Shown piece after piece: positions 37,937 through 46,752 of a DNA stretch of 64,000 nt (within the stretch, counting starts at the first letter, position 1; the number at the start of each line of letters is the position of its first letter). Made by a program: the position numbers and the translations under genes. The stretch lies in assembly GCF_004340205.1 (NCBI RefSeq), contig NZ_SLWB01000015.1, positions 40,769 to 104,768 on the forward strand, read 5' to 3'. The stretch comes from Acetobacteroides hydrogenigenes (lineage in GTDB: Bacteria > Bacteroidota > Bacteroidia > Bacteroidales > ZOR0009). The notes beneath the pieces are model-generated. The model did not search any database, was not told the origin of the DNA, and saw only the letters and a list, made by a program, of their open reading frames with translations.

Positions 37937-39265
37937 ATGAAGAAGACTCTGTTGGGCATCCTACTTGTTTTACCAGTGCTTGCTCTTGCTGGAGCAGACA
38001 CAACCGCAAATCGCAAGGATGAGATCGTGAAAAAGGGCTGGAATCTTGGACCTATACCGGTTATTGCCTTCGACTCCGATCTTGGGTTCGAGTATGGCGC
38101 GGTGCTCAACTTTTTCAACTTTGGCGATGGTAGCAGCTACCCCGAGTACCGCCATTCGATTTATACCGAGGCCTCGCGCTACACCAAGGGCTCGGGCCAG
38201 TACCGCATCATCTACGACAGCAAGTACGTGCTTCCGGGTATTCGGTTGATGGCCGATTTGCAGTACCTGCCTACGCTGGCGGCCGAGTTCTACGGCTTTA
38301 ACGGAGCCGAAAGCCGCTTCCATAAATCGTGGATTGACCCTGATAATGCCGACTACCGCTCGGAGCTCTTCTACAAGATGAATAAGGATATTGTTCGAAT
38401 GGGGGTCGACCTTCAGGGTAAACTCAGCAACCCCAAGTGGGGCTGGCTGGTGGGCACATCGTACCAGCGCTACACCGTGGGGCCGCTCAGGCGTAGCAAG
38501 CTGAGCCCCGAGCCCAGCAGCTACGGCGAGTGGGATGTCCTCTACAACAAGTACGTCGACTGGGGTATCGTTGGTTCTGGTGAGCGCCGTGGCGGCGATC
38601 ACCTTACCCTTAAGGGAGCCCTGATCTACGATACGCGCGACAACGAGCCCAACCCTATGCGCGGCATCTGGGCCGATGCGCTTATCTACTACGTTTCTCC
38701 AAGCCTTGCTGGCGGTACAAGCGGTCACGCCAAGCTGGCGATCACCCTGCGCAAGTACGTTACGCTTATCCCCAACGACCTATCGTTTGCCGTTAGGGCA
38801 ATGGCCCAAAACGTGGTGGCCGGAAAATGTCCCTTCTACCTGCTGCCCCAAATTGTCACGGTATCGCCGCGCCGCTCCTTCTTCGAGGGGCTGGGCGGGG
38901 CCTACTCGCTTAGGGGCATCCTCCGCAACCGCGTTATGGCCGATGGCTTTGCGCTGGCCAACGCCGAGCTGCGCTACAAGTTCTGGCGGATGCACCTTCT
39001 CCGTCAGAACCTCTACTGGGCCATCACCGCCTTTGCCGATGCGGGGATGGTTACCCAAAATGCTTCGCTCGATCTCTCTGGCGTACCCCAATCGGAGTAC
39101 GGCAGCTACTTCCGCAGCACCGCGCAGCGCCCGCACTACAGCTTTGGCATGGGCGGTAAGCTGGTGATGAACCAGAACTTCGTCATCTCGGGCGATCTTG
39201 GAAAGGCCGCCAGCAGCGACAATGGTTCGTGGGGCATGTACATCGGGGTGAACTTCCTGTTTTAG
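37937..39265 (+). CDS. Omp85/surface-antigen (D15) family outer-membrane protein
   Basis: 442 residues from the ATG at 37937 with signal peptide (KKTLLGILLVLPVLALAGAD). No POTRA repeats are seen; the protein is essentially the barrel. GGAYSLRGILRNRVMADG near residue 335 matches the conserved (V/I)RG(F/Y) loop-6 motif of Omp85 barrels, and it ends with the aromatic YIGVNFLF expected for BAM recognition. Short Bacteroidota proteins of this kind are usually annotated as BamA/TamA-family or surface antigen. Stands alone before the 42-base repeat at 39292. Confidence 0.75.
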   Translation: MKKTLLGILLVLPVLALAGADTTANRKDEIVKKGWNLGPIPVIAFDSDLGFEYGAVLNFFNFGDGSSYPEYRHSIYTEASRYTKGSGQYRIIYDSKYVLPGIRLMADLQYLPTLAAEFYGFNGAESRFHKSWIDPDNADYRSELFYKMNKDIVRMGVDLQGKLSNPKWGWLVGTSYQRYTVGPLRRSKLSPEPSSYGEWDVLYNKYVDWGIVGSGERRGGDHLTLKGALIYDTRDNEPNPMRGIWADALIYYVSPSLAGGTSGHAKLAITLRKYVTLIPNDLSFAVRAMAQNVVAGKCPFYLLPQIVTVSPRRSFFEGLGGAYSLRGILRNRVMADGFALANAELRYKFWRMHLLRQNLYWAITAFADAGMVTQNASLDLSGVPQSEYGSYFRSTAQRPHYSFGMGGKLVMNQNFVISGDLGKAASSDNGSWGMYIGVNFLF

Positions 39266-39291
39266 ATTTTAGACTAAAGACACAAGATAAT

Positions 39292-39375
39292 AAATGTGGC
39301 AGGGGTAATGCATCGATGCATTAGGCCTTCGGGAAATGTGGCAGGGGTGATGTAACGATGCATTGGGCCTGCCGG
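39292..39375. repeat. 42-base tandem duplication
   Basis: Two units starting at 39292 and 39334 (AAATGTGGCAGGGGT...). Unit 1 contains the perfect palindrome TAATGCATCGATGCATTA, partly decayed in unit 2. Confidence 0.8.
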
Positions 39376-39388
39376 GAGCACGGGGAGG

Positions 39389-40183
39389 CTATCTCTTTTC
39401 CATCAAATTTTCGCTATTCCTTTTCTTAAGCGGCTTGCCCGATTGGGGCAGGTACTCGGGGAAGATGTTCTCCATCGAGCGGAAGAGGTTCTTGATGGCC
39501 GCCTTATTCATCGACTTGATTTGGGAAAGCACGTTGCGGATGTCCTGGCGCTTGGTGTTGCAGTCGTGCGGGCAGGTGGCCAGCGATGGCGGGTAGTCGC
39601 GCAGCGCGGTGTAGGCCGTAACGTCCTCCTCGGCGAGGCAGAGCATGGGGCGGATGAGGTGGATGCGCTCATCGAGCATCGAGAGCGAGCAGGGCATGGC
39701 GCTGATGGTGCCGTGCCATATCTGGTTCATCAGCAGGGTTTGTACGGCATCGTCCATGTGGTGCCCAAAGGCGAGCTTGTTGCAGCCAATCTCGCGGGTA
39801 AGGTTGAAGATCATCTTGCGGCGCATCCAGGCGCAAACGAAGCACATGCCCTTCTTCTTCTCGTTGTCGAGGTCCACTTCATCCTTTAGAAGGTAGAATG
39901 GGATGTTGAGGTGGTTGCAGAGCCGCGCCATGTAGCCGGTGTCGATGCGGTAGCCCACGTTGTCGAGCGCCACATGGGCTGCGCTAACCTTTATCGAGTA
40001 GGGCAGGCGGCGGACGCACTCGGCCATGAGCTCCAGCAGCAGGTACGAGTCCTTGCCGCCCGAGAGGCCCACCAGGATATGGTCGCCATCGGATAGTAGC
40101 TCCGTTTGGTAGATGTACTGGATAACCTTTGCGCTAACCTTCTTAAGCGCTTTTTCCACAAGGCGCTGCTCGTCCGTTTTCAT
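39389..40183 (-). CDS. TtcA-like tRNA 2-thiolation ATPase
   Basis: PP-loop ATPase that 2-thiolates tRNA nucleosides (cytidine 32 in Escherichia coli TtcA). 264 residues from the ATG at 40183. PP-loop SGGKDS (41-46), CFVC (113-116) and later CPHDC supply cysteines for the iron-sulfur cluster, and GHHMDDAVQTLLMN (about 139-152) matches the family. Exact target (cytidine or uridine) cannot be read. The -7 box TATCTTTG lies only 6 bases before the ATG, so the message may have no leader. Convergent with nothing nearby; divergent from carbonic anhydrase. Confidence 0.85.
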   Translation of the reverse strand: MKTDEQRLVEKALKKVSAKVIQYIYQTELLSDGDHILVGLSGGKDSYLLLELMAECVRRLPYSIKVSAAHVALDNVGYRIDTGYMARLCNHLNIPFYLLKDEVDLDNEKKKGMCFVCAWMRRKMIFNLTREIGCNKLAFGHHMDDAVQTLLMNQIWHGTISAMPCSLSMLDERIHLIRPMLCLAEEDVTAYTALRDYPPSLATCPHDCNTKRQDIRNVLSQIKSMNKAAIKNLFRSMENIFPEYLPQSGKPLKKRNSENLMEKR

Positions 40184-40189
40184 GGGGCG

Positions 40190-40197
40190 CAAAGATA
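40190..40197 (-). promoter_or_regulatory. -7 box of the TtcA-like gene (leaderless candidate)
   Basis: Leftward TATCTTTG ends 6 bases before the ATG (40183). Transcription would start at or next to the start codon. Confidence 0.55.
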
Positions 40198-40304
40198 GTC
40201 GCGCGGCAGCTAATTTTATTGTAGTGAACGGGGCCTCGCACTATAATGCGTTAAACAATTTTCCCATTTGGACGTTAGGTTGTTATTTCAAATCAAAATT
40301 CCCA

Positions 40305-40931
40305 ATGAAGGAGCTATTCGAGGGGGTTGTACGTTTCAACCAAAAGGATTTTGAGGAGCACGAGGAGCTGTTCAAGCAGCTGGGTAAGGAGCAGAAACCG
40401 CATACGCTTTTTATTGGTTGTTCTGATTCGCGGGTAGTTCCGAACCTTATAACCCGAACGCTTCCTGGCGAGCTGTTTGTTGTTCGCAACATCGCCAACA
40501 TCGTTCCCAAATACCGCGAGAGTGGTGAGTACCTATCAACAACATCGGCCATTGAGTACGCGCTTACCATTCTGGGGGTGCAGAATGTGGTGATCTGTGG
40601 CCATTCTAACTGTGGAGGATGTAAGGCGATTTTTGCTGAACCCGAATCGCTTGCTGCTGTACCCCATGTAAGGAAGTGGCTCGAGTTGGCAGCCTGCGTT
40701 CGTCCAGTTGTAGAGCAAATGCTTGGCGAAGGCTCCGATCCGGAAAAGCAGGAGTGGCTGGCCGAGCAGGTAAACGTTGTACACCAGCTAAACCACCTGA
40801 TGACCTATCCCAACGTGAAAGAGCGGGTTGCGCGAGGCGAGCTTAAGGTCTACGGGTGGCACTATATCATCGAAACCGGAGAGGTCTTCAACTACAACTT
40901 CGAAACAAAGGCGTTTGAGCTTATAGCTTAG
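40305..40931 (+). CDS. Beta-class carbonic anhydrase
   Basis: Interconverts CO2 and bicarbonate. 208 residues from the ATG at 40305. Zinc ligands are in place: C39 in GCSDSR (with the D41-R43 dyad), H100 and C103 in GHSNCGGC. The C-terminal VYGWHYIIETGEVFNYN follows the family ending. Its last 11 bases overlap the 3' end of the convergent ispE gene. Confidence 0.95.
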   Translation: MKELFEGVVRFNQKDFEEHEELFKQLGKEQKPHTLFIGCSDSRVVPNLITRTLPGELFVVRNIANIVPKYRESGEYLSTTSAIEYALTILGVQNVVICGHSNCGGCKAIFAEPESLAAVPHVRKWLELAACVRPVVEQMLGEGSDPEKQEWLAEQVNVVHQLNHLMTYPNVKERVARGELKVYGWHYIIETGEVFNYNFETKAFELIA

Positions 40932-41727
40932 CGGAAAATACCGTACAGCCCTCCACCGTAAAGTCTATTTCCTTATCGAATAATCCGAATATGGTAGATC
41001 CGCTTCCCGACATGGCTGCGTAGTTGGCGCCCTTGTCGTATAGCTGCTGCTTGATGGCTGCCAGCTGCGGATGGTTCCTGAACAGGTGTGGCTCAAAGTC
41101 GTTAAAAAGGACATCCTTCCAGCGCTCAATAGGCTGGCTAATGGCCTCCGTTAGCGGTATTTTGGGCTTTTTGGGGGTGATGCCCGCGAATGCCTCGGGG
41201 GTGCTAATGCCAAAGGGTGGCTTCACTAGCACGATGGTGTATCCTGATAAGTCTACCTTGATAGGAGAAAGAATCTCGCCACGACCGCTGGCAATCATCG
41301 GGCAGTTGTACACAAAGAAGGCGCAGTCACTGCCCAGCGTAGCGGCGTACTCGGCCAGCTTATCTTCCGATATGCCAAGTTCGAAGAGTTGGTTGAGCAT
41401 CGTCAGCATAAAGGCGGCATCAGCCGACCCACCTCCTAGTCCGGCTCCAAAGGGTATTGCCTTATGAAGGTAAATGTCGAGCTTCGGAAGCTTGTATTCG
41501 TTAGCCAGCAGCTTATAGGCGCGCATTACCAGATTCTTTTCGGTAGGAGCATCAACGGCTAGTCCGGTTATATTGAGCGTAGTTTCGTTACCCGTAGCAG
41601 GAACAACCTCTAGGGCATCTCTCCAAGGTGCAGGATAGAAAATTGTCTCAAGATTGTGGAAGCCATCGGGGCGTTTTTCGACTACGTAGAGGCCAAGGTT
41701 AATCTTGGCGTTGGGGAATACAACCAT
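40921..41727 (-). CDS. ispE: 4-diphosphocytidyl-2-C-methyl-D-erythritol kinase
   Basis: GHMP kinase of the MEP isoprenoid pathway. 268 residues from the ATG at 41727. Start MVVFPNAKINLGLYVVEKRPDG is family-typical; ATP loop PFGAGLGGGSADAAF (about 89-103); MSGSGSTIFGLF near the end. A TATCTTTG box lies about 40 bases upstream of the ATG. Convergent with carbonic anhydrase. Confidence 0.95.
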   Translation of the reverse strand: MVVFPNAKINLGLYVVEKRPDGFHNLETIFYPAPWRDALEVVPATGNETTLNITGLAVDAPTEKNLVMRAYKLLANEYKLPKLDIYLHKAIPFGAGLGGGSADAAFMLTMLNQLFELGISEDKLAEYAATLGSDCAFFVYNCPMIASGRGEILSPIKVDLSGYTIVLVKPPFGISTPEAFAGITPKKPKIPLTEAISQPIERWKDVLFNDFEPHLFRNHPQLAAIKQQLYDKGANYAAMSGSGSTIFGLFDKEIDFTVEGCTVFSAKL

Positions 41728-41766
41728 TCTTTTAGAATTGCGGGTGAAATCTTTGCTGTTTGCTTG

Positions 41767-41774
41767 CAAAGATA
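41767..41774 (-). promoter_or_regulatory. -7 box of ispE
   Basis: Leftward TATCTTTG, 39 bases before the ispE ATG. Confidence 0.55.
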
Positions 41775-41894
41775 GCAATGTTTGGTGGGCGATGCGAAAT
41801 GTTGTGTGCGACCATAAAAAGAATCCGCCATAAATTGACGTTACCCTATTTCTGATGTTATACAGTAGAGAGCATTCGTCAACCAGTAAACATC

Positions 41895-42527
41895 ATGGCT
41901 ATGGAAATAGCAATTGTCGGATTAGGAAATTTGGGTGGAGCACTAGCGCGTGCTTTTGCCCGTGTTGGATATCGTGTGTTCGCAGGGGTTAGGGATGAGA
42001 AGGAGACCGATAGGGCTGCTTTGGAAAACTACCACAAGAACATATCGATCCACATGATGGAGGAGGTGGGGGCAATGTCCGATACCATTTTCTTCTGCGT
42101 TACGCCCCCTGCTATTACCGAAGTTTGCGATAGAGTCGGCAGCTTGGAAAACAAGCTTATTGTCGATACCATGAACTGCATTCACTCACATCCCGAAGGC
42201 TACGCTGATACCTTTGAGGCGCTTTCGGCCATTTATCCCCAATGCCACGTGGTGAAGGCCTTTAATACCACAGGCTACGAGAATATTCTGCATCCAAACT
42301 TTGGAGGCGTTCCTATCGATACCTTTATGGCTGGCGATGATGAGCATGCAAAGCATAGGGTTCATCGGATGGCAAAAGACATAGGCTTCTCGGAATGCTA
42401 CGATTTTGGAGGTGCCAATACGGTTCATCTGCTCGAGGAGTTGGCTAGGATATGGGTTAACCTAGCCCTATTTCAGGGTAATGGTAGGAATATCGCATTC
42501 AAAATACTAAAAAGATGCCCTTACTAA
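41895..42527 (+). CDS. NADPH-dependent F420 reductase-like oxidoreductase
   Basis: 210 residues. N-terminal Rossmann motif IAIVGLGNLGGALARAF (5-21) and a second conserved stretch VVKAFNTTGYENI (about 119-131), LPxG-free, put it in the NAD(P)-binding family that includes F420-dependent NADP reductases (COG2085). Bacteroidota lack F420 as far as known, so the true substrate is unclear. Single gene. Confidence 0.8.
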   Translation: MAMEIAIVGLGNLGGALARAFARVGYRVFAGVRDEKETDRAALENYHKNISIHMMEEVGAMSDTIFFCVTPPAITEVCDRVGSLENKLIVDTMNCIHSHPEGYADTFEALSAIYPQCHVVKAFNTTGYENILHPNFGGVPIDTFMAGDDEHAKHRVHRMAKDIGFSECYDFGGANTVHLLEELARIWVNLALFQGNGRNIAFKILKRCPY

Positions 42528-42670
42528 AAATTATTGACAAAGATTGATGTACGACGCGAAATTTATTAGTTGTGCTTAGTATGGCTGATAGTCAGATTTA
42601 TCGATTGCTTATATTCGCAGAGGATAGATGAATATATGACTTGGGTTGATAACTTGTAAGAGCAGCTACT

Positions 42671-43036
42671 ATGACTAATTTTTTTTGCCTTGCTGCACTT
42701 ATTGCAGCGCTTACACCACAAAACGGCAACGACTCTAAAAGCTCTACTCCTTCCTACGTAGTAAAGGAAAATGAAACCTTTAAAGTAGAGCTGCTTTCTA
42801 ATCCATCGACGGGATATGCATGGTACATAGCAAAAAAAGGAGGTAGTACCGGAGTAGATTCCGTAGGGCATAGCTACCATGTTGCGTATGTAGGAATGCC
42901 ATCTACAGGAGGAAAGGAGACCTTCGAATTTAAAGGGGTTTCTAAAGGGATTTCTACCTTAACCCTATACTACACGCGCCCTTGGGAAAAGGATAAGCCA
43001 GCACAGATTAGGGAAATTGTAGTAGAAGTAAAGTAG
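42671..43036 (+). CDS. Chagasin-like cysteine peptidase inhibitor (I42)
   Basis: 121 residues; short hydrophobic N-terminus (FFCLAALIAALT), probably an export signal, though weak. The three inhibitory loops of chagasin are present in order: NPSTGY (44-49), GMPSTGG (75-81; consensus GxGG-like) and RPWE (103-106), on a beta-sandwich. Such proteins block papain-type cysteine proteases. The gene is convergent with the secreted S37 peptidase gene and shares a terminator with it. Confidence 0.85.
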   Translation: MTNFFCLAALIAALTPQNGNDSKSSTPSYVVKENETFKVELLSNPSTGYAWYIAKKGGSTGVDSVGHSYHVAYVGMPSTGGKETFEFKGVSKGISTLTLYYTRPWEKDKPAQIREIVVEVK

Positions 43037-43047
43037 AAGAAAATGTA

Positions 43048-43078
43048 AAAAGGCTTTCATTACACGAAAGCCTTTTTT
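43048..43078. terminator. Bidirectional terminator
   Basis: AAAAGGCTTTC-attacac-GAAAGCCTTTTTT between the inhibitor and the S37 peptidase genes. Confidence 0.9.
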
Positions 43079-43088
43079 ATGGTTGCTG

Positions 43089-44408
43089 CTATTCGCTAAG
43101 CCATTTCTCCAGCTTGCTTATCACCTCTTTCTTCATTGGTTCGGGAAGCGAAGAAATTCTTGCTCTATGGCTGCCTTGTGGTTGGACGTACATCTCCATA
43201 TTCGTTCTATACCCTTTTATCACTGGCGATATTCTGCTAAATTTTGGAGCAACAGCAGTCCATGGGTCCCACTCTCCATAGATGAAGATCATCTTGGGGT
43301 CGTTTTGGTCTAGGAAGTTTTGGATTTTAAGAGCAAGACTTTTGTCAAACTTTGGAGCCGATCCTTCTGGAGCCATTAGCTTACGAAGGTAGCCTTTTGC
43401 TTTTTTGATCTTCAAGTATTTCTTGAATGGCTTAGTATCGTAGCCGTAGTATCCTAACTCTTTAGCAGCCTGAACAAAGAAAGATGTGGTTGGGCTGGTA
43501 TTTTGGAAGTAGTCGGGCGAAGAGATGGCGATAAAGTGCTTGAATATGGTTGAGTCGGGCGAATCGAGAGTCGGTATTTTGTCGAGAGGAGTTCCCCACT
43601 GCCAAAAAGAGAAAGAGTATTCCAGTACGCAGTAGTCGAAAATTTCGTCGAGCGTTGTGTTAAACATCAGCTTGTCTTTCGAGCAAAGCGAATCGAACAT
43701 GGGCTGCAGCGAACTTCTGCGCTTGAGCACCTCCACTTGGAAGTCCAGAACCTTTTTTCTTCCCTCTGGCGTACCAGTAATGTTGGCGATGAATGGTTCG
43801 TGACGGCCATCCTCCTCTCCAAAGTTGAGGGGCGCAACGTAGGGTACCGATATTTCCACATCGTTGGGGAAGAAGGTGCGGTAGATCATGGTGGTTTGTC
43901 CGCCTTTGCTGATACCGGTGCTTATCCACTTTCCTTTATAGATAGATCTTAGTGCCTTGTTGATACGGTGCAAATCGTTGGCCGACGCCTCGGCGGTAAG
44001 GTACTTCCAGTCGGCATTTGCGGGGGTTGACTTCGAGAAGTAGCGGTGCTCTACGAATACCAAGTTGGCGTTGAAAAGCTTCGACAGCTCCTCGCGGTAG
44101 CGGGGATTGGCGGAGTAGTCGGCGCTGTAGCCTTCGGTAACCATAACCGTTGGGCGGTCGTAGCCTACGTGCGCTACAAAAAAGCGCTGCTTAAACTTTC
44201 CCTTGGTGGTGTCGGCATAGTCGAGGGGTTGCTCGATGAATACCTCGTACTTTTCGTTGTACTGTTCGCTCTTTACAGATTCAATCGAAGCTATTCCGTA
44301 AAGATTTTTGAGCTGATCGGGCAGCGATGGGCCATTCTGTGCAAAGCCCCATGCTGCTTGAAGCGTAAAGAGCAGCAGAACGATGCTTCTAAGGATTTGT
44401 TTTTTCAT
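43089..44408 (-). CDS. Secreted family S37 (PS-10-like) tripeptidyl aminopeptidase
   Basis: 439 residues with a signal peptide (ILRSIVLLLFTLQAAWGFAQ). Serine peptidase of the alpha/beta-hydrolase fold: nucleophile in GISKGGQT (about 170-177, GxSxG), and pattern YRTFFPNDVEISVPYVAPL as in Streptomyces PS-10. Catalytic D and H are likely near IFIYGEWDPW and QGSHRARI. Family members remove tripeptides or dipeptides from peptide N-termini. Exported to periplasm or surface. Confidence 0.85.
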   Translation of the reverse strand: MKKQILRSIVLLLFTLQAAWGFAQNGPSLPDQLKNLYGIASIESVKSEQYNEKYEVFIEQPLDYADTTKGKFKQRFFVAHVGYDRPTVMVTEGYSADYSANPRYREELSKLFNANLVFVEHRYFSKSTPANADWKYLTAEASANDLHRINKALRSIYKGKWISTGISKGGQTTMIYRTFFPNDVEISVPYVAPLNFGEEDGRHEPFIANITGTPEGRKKVLDFQVEVLKRRSSLQPMFDSLCSKDKLMFNTTLDEIFDYCVLEYSFSFWQWGTPLDKIPTLDSPDSTIFKHFIAISSPDYFQNTSPTTSFFVQAAKELGYYGYDTKPFKKYLKIKKAKGYLRKLMAPEGSAPKFDKSLALKIQNFLDQNDPKMIFIYGEWDPWTAVAPKFSRISPVIKGYRTNMEMYVQPQGSHRARISSLPEPMKKEVISKLEKWLSE

Positions 44409-44551
44409 TCGGTTTGGTTTTTAAGATGAATAAACCCTGCCGGTAGGGTTGTTTGTTGAACTTAGGTTTTGTTGTTGATGGGCATCCCGTTGCTTGCTTA
44501 TCATTTAGCCTGTGACACGAATGCCCTGTTGTATTACATCTTTCGTACTTT

Positions 44552-44559
44552 CAAAGATA
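44552..44559 (-). promoter_or_regulatory. -7 box of the S37 peptidase gene
   Basis: Leftward TATCTTTG about 144 bases before the start codon; the leader region 44409-44551 has no ORF of note. Confidence 0.45.
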
Positions 44560-44660
44560 AAAAAGAAGAGTATTTGGGGAACTTTTTTAAAACGAGAATA
44601 AATAATTGGATGTGTTTTGAAAAAATATACTCAAAAGTTTGCTTTTATTCTTCAAAGCTT

Positions 44661-44672
44661 CTACAATTGTAG
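44661..44672 (+). promoter_or_regulatory. BlaI/MecI-type operator
   Basis: CTACAATTGTAG, a perfect palindrome with the TACA-N2-TGTA core bound by BlaI/MecI repressors, 25 bases before the blaI-like ATG. A second ACTACAAAGATAG half-site follows at 44680. Suggests autoregulation. Confidence 0.65.
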
Positions 44673-44696
44673 AATAAAAACTACAAAGATAGAATC

Positions 44697-45068
44697 ATGA
44701 AGCTAACCAAGAGTGAAGAACAGCTGATGAACATTATATGGGAAAAGGAGAAGGCATTTATGAAGGATATCCTAGAGGCCATTCCAGAACCAAAACCAGC
44801 AGCAACCACCGTTGCCACGTTGCTAAAGCGTATGGTCGATAAAGGCTTTGTGGGGTTTAATACCTACGGTAACTCGCGCGAGTACTACCCGCTGGTTCAG
44901 AAATCGGACTACTTCTCGAAGCATATAAAAGGGCTTATCAAAAGCTACTTTGGCAACTCCGTTTCGCAGTTCGCCTCTTTCTTTACTGCTGAGGCCAATC
45001 TTAGTAAGGATGAGCTAGAGGAGCTAAAGCGAATTGTTGACGAACAGCTAAAGGATAAGAAGCAATGA
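44697..45068 (+). CDS. BlaI/MecI-family repressor
   Basis: 123 residues. Winged helix about 5-75 with the family pattern LTKSEEQLMNIIWEKEKAFM and ATTVATLLKRMVDKGFVGF, and a C-terminal dimerisation/cleavage helix. Represses its own operon until the membrane partner signals. Stop overlaps the start of the M56 gene (ATGA), so both are co-translated. Confidence 0.93.
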   Translation: MKLTKSEEQLMNIIWEKEKAFMKDILEAIPEPKPAATTVATLLKRMVDKGFVGFNTYGNSREYYPLVQKSDYFSKHIKGLIKSYFGNSVSQFASFFTAEANLSKDELEELKRIVDEQLKDKKQ

Positions 45069-46474
45069 TTCCATTTCTCCTAAAATCGACCCTGCTGATG
45101 GCGCTGCTGCTGGCCGTGTACCAGCTTTTCTTAGGGCGCGAGAAGATGCACCGCTTCAGCCGCTACTACCTTTTGGCTGCGCTGCTGTTCTCGCTGGTGG
45201 CACCCTTCATTACCTTCGAAACGGAGCAGACGGTAATTCCAACTCTTCCAGCATTGGCTATCGATCGGGTGGTGGAGGCAACGGCTGATGCTGCGCCTAC
45301 TGTACCTGCTACGGTACCTGAGGTGGTCGAACAACCTAAAGGTTTAGACTGGCAGATGCTGCTTTTGGTGATCTATTTTGCCGTATCGGCCACCTTCCTT
45401 GTTCGCTTTGCGCTTAACCTAGCTCTTGTCTTTCGTCGTGCCAAGATGGGCGAGCGGCAGCCCCTTGCCGGGGCAACGCTGGTGCTGATGGATGAGCCTA
45501 CCTCGCCCTTTAGCTTCCTGCGCTTCATCTTTGTATCGGGTAAGGACTATCAGCATGGGGTTATTGGTCCCGAGCTGCTCACGCACGAGCTCACCCACGT
45601 TAGGCAGCGCCATACGATAGACGTGCTGCTGGTGGAACTGCTGCAGGTGGTACTTTGGTTTAATCCGTTGGTATACCTCTACAAGCGGGCTATCCGAACC
45701 AACCACGAGTACTTGGCCGATGAGCACGTAATCGATCATCATCTAAATGTAAAACACTACCAGCACCTGCTGCTAGACACAATATTCCGGAAGAATACCC
45801 CAAGCTTGGTAAGTAACATTGGTTATTCACTTACAAAAAAACGACTGATTATGATGACTAAGAAAACATCTAAGGGAAAGATGCTGACCGTTAAACTGGC
45901 AGTTTTACCCATTGTAGCATTGACCATGTTCGTATTCTGCGTTCGCTATGCCGAACCTGTAAAGGCTCATTCTCAAAACAAAAAGGAGAAGATGGAAAAG
46001 CTTATTATAGGTAAGAAAACTTTTGAAGTTTCGAGTGACACGCTGGAGATGATAAAGCGATTGGTGTACGAGCGTAGCAATGTCAAGTTCCGAACTAAAG
46101 GTGGAGATTGGCATAAGCCCCCATATGAGGAATTACCCGATTTTGAGAAGAGAATGTGCCTTGTCGGCTTAACAACCATGAAGGTGAACGCTCCAACTGG
46201 AGCTCAGCTCGCCGAGTGGAGCAATACCTCCAAGTTTGGGCTTTGGATTGATGGAAAGCACCAAAAGGATAACAGCATCCTAAAAAATTACAAGCCTTCC
46301 GACTTTAGCCACTTCTTTCTTTCTCGCCTTTACAAGAATGCGCAGCATGGAATTAATAAGGGCAAGCAGTACCAGCTCGACTTAACTACAAATGCTGGCT
46401 ACGAAAAGGATTGCCGCGAAAAAGAGAAAAACTTTCAGGCGTTGCTAAAGCAGGTTAGGGCTGCCCAAAAGTAG
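45065..46474 (+). CDS. BlaR1-like M56 membrane metallopeptidase
   Basis: 469 residues. Transmembrane helices at about 5-22, 35-52, 97-122 and 280-300; zinc motif HELTH (174-178) with downstream glutamate in HEYLADEH (about 219-226). The periplasmic C-terminal part (about 305-469) is not a penicillin-binding domain: it is a lysine-rich, unassigned region, so the sensed signal is probably not a beta-lactam. On signal it should cleave the BlaI partner. Confidence 0.88.
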   Translation: MIPFLLKSTLLMALLLAVYQLFLGREKMHRFSRYYLLAALLFSLVAPFITFETEQTVIPTLPALAIDRVVEATADAAPTVPATVPEVVEQPKGLDWQMLLLVIYFAVSATFLVRFALNLALVFRRAKMGERQPLAGATLVLMDEPTSPFSFLRFIFVSGKDYQHGVIGPELLTHELTHVRQRHTIDVLLVELLQVVLWFNPLVYLYKRAIRTNHEYLADEHVIDHHLNVKHYQHLLLDTIFRKNTPSLVSNIGYSLTKKRLIMMTKKTSKGKMLTVKLAVLPIVALTMFVFCVRYAEPVKAHSQNKKEKMEKLIIGKKTFEVSSDTLEMIKRLVYERSNVKFRTKGGDWHKPPYEELPDFEKRMCLVGLTTMKVNAPTGAQLAEWSNTSKFGLWIDGKHQKDNSILKNYKPSDFSHFFLSRLYKNAQHGINKGKQYQLDLTTNAGYEKDCREKEKNFQALLKQVRAAQK

Positions 46475-46499
46475 TGGTGTGGGCCGTAAACAACGTTTG

Positions 46500-46526
46500 G
46501 GCGCATCGGATGGTGCGCCTTTTTTG
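46500..46526 (+). terminator. Terminator of the BlaI/M56 operon
   Basis: GGCGCATC-ggat-GGTGCGCC then TTTTTT, 26 bases after the stop. The remainder of the gap to 46752 shows no gene. Confidence 0.85.
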
Positions 46527-46752
46527 TGGCTTCTCTTTTTCGAAATAGGTAACCTTAGATAGGATTCTTTAAACCGATATAACAGCCGGAGGGAATCTTC
46601 TTTCGTACTACACTATGATGAAGGAAGAAATTTCGGCTCTCTTTTAAGCGACTCTTACGATGGCGTGGGAGTCGTTTGCGTAAATAAAGGGCTTTTGGCG
46701 TATGAGGGATGGTCTCTGATACTAGTTACTAATCATAAAAAGGACCAGTAAC

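Noticed and set aside
37970..38728. 252-residue antisense frame opposite the outer-membrane protein gene
   Set aside because: Shadow of a GC-rich gene; the sense frame has a signal peptide and Omp85 motif.
44469..44672. 67-residue + strand frame before the BlaI operator
   Set aside because: Overlaps the S37 promoter and the operator, AT-driven composition, no recognisable features.
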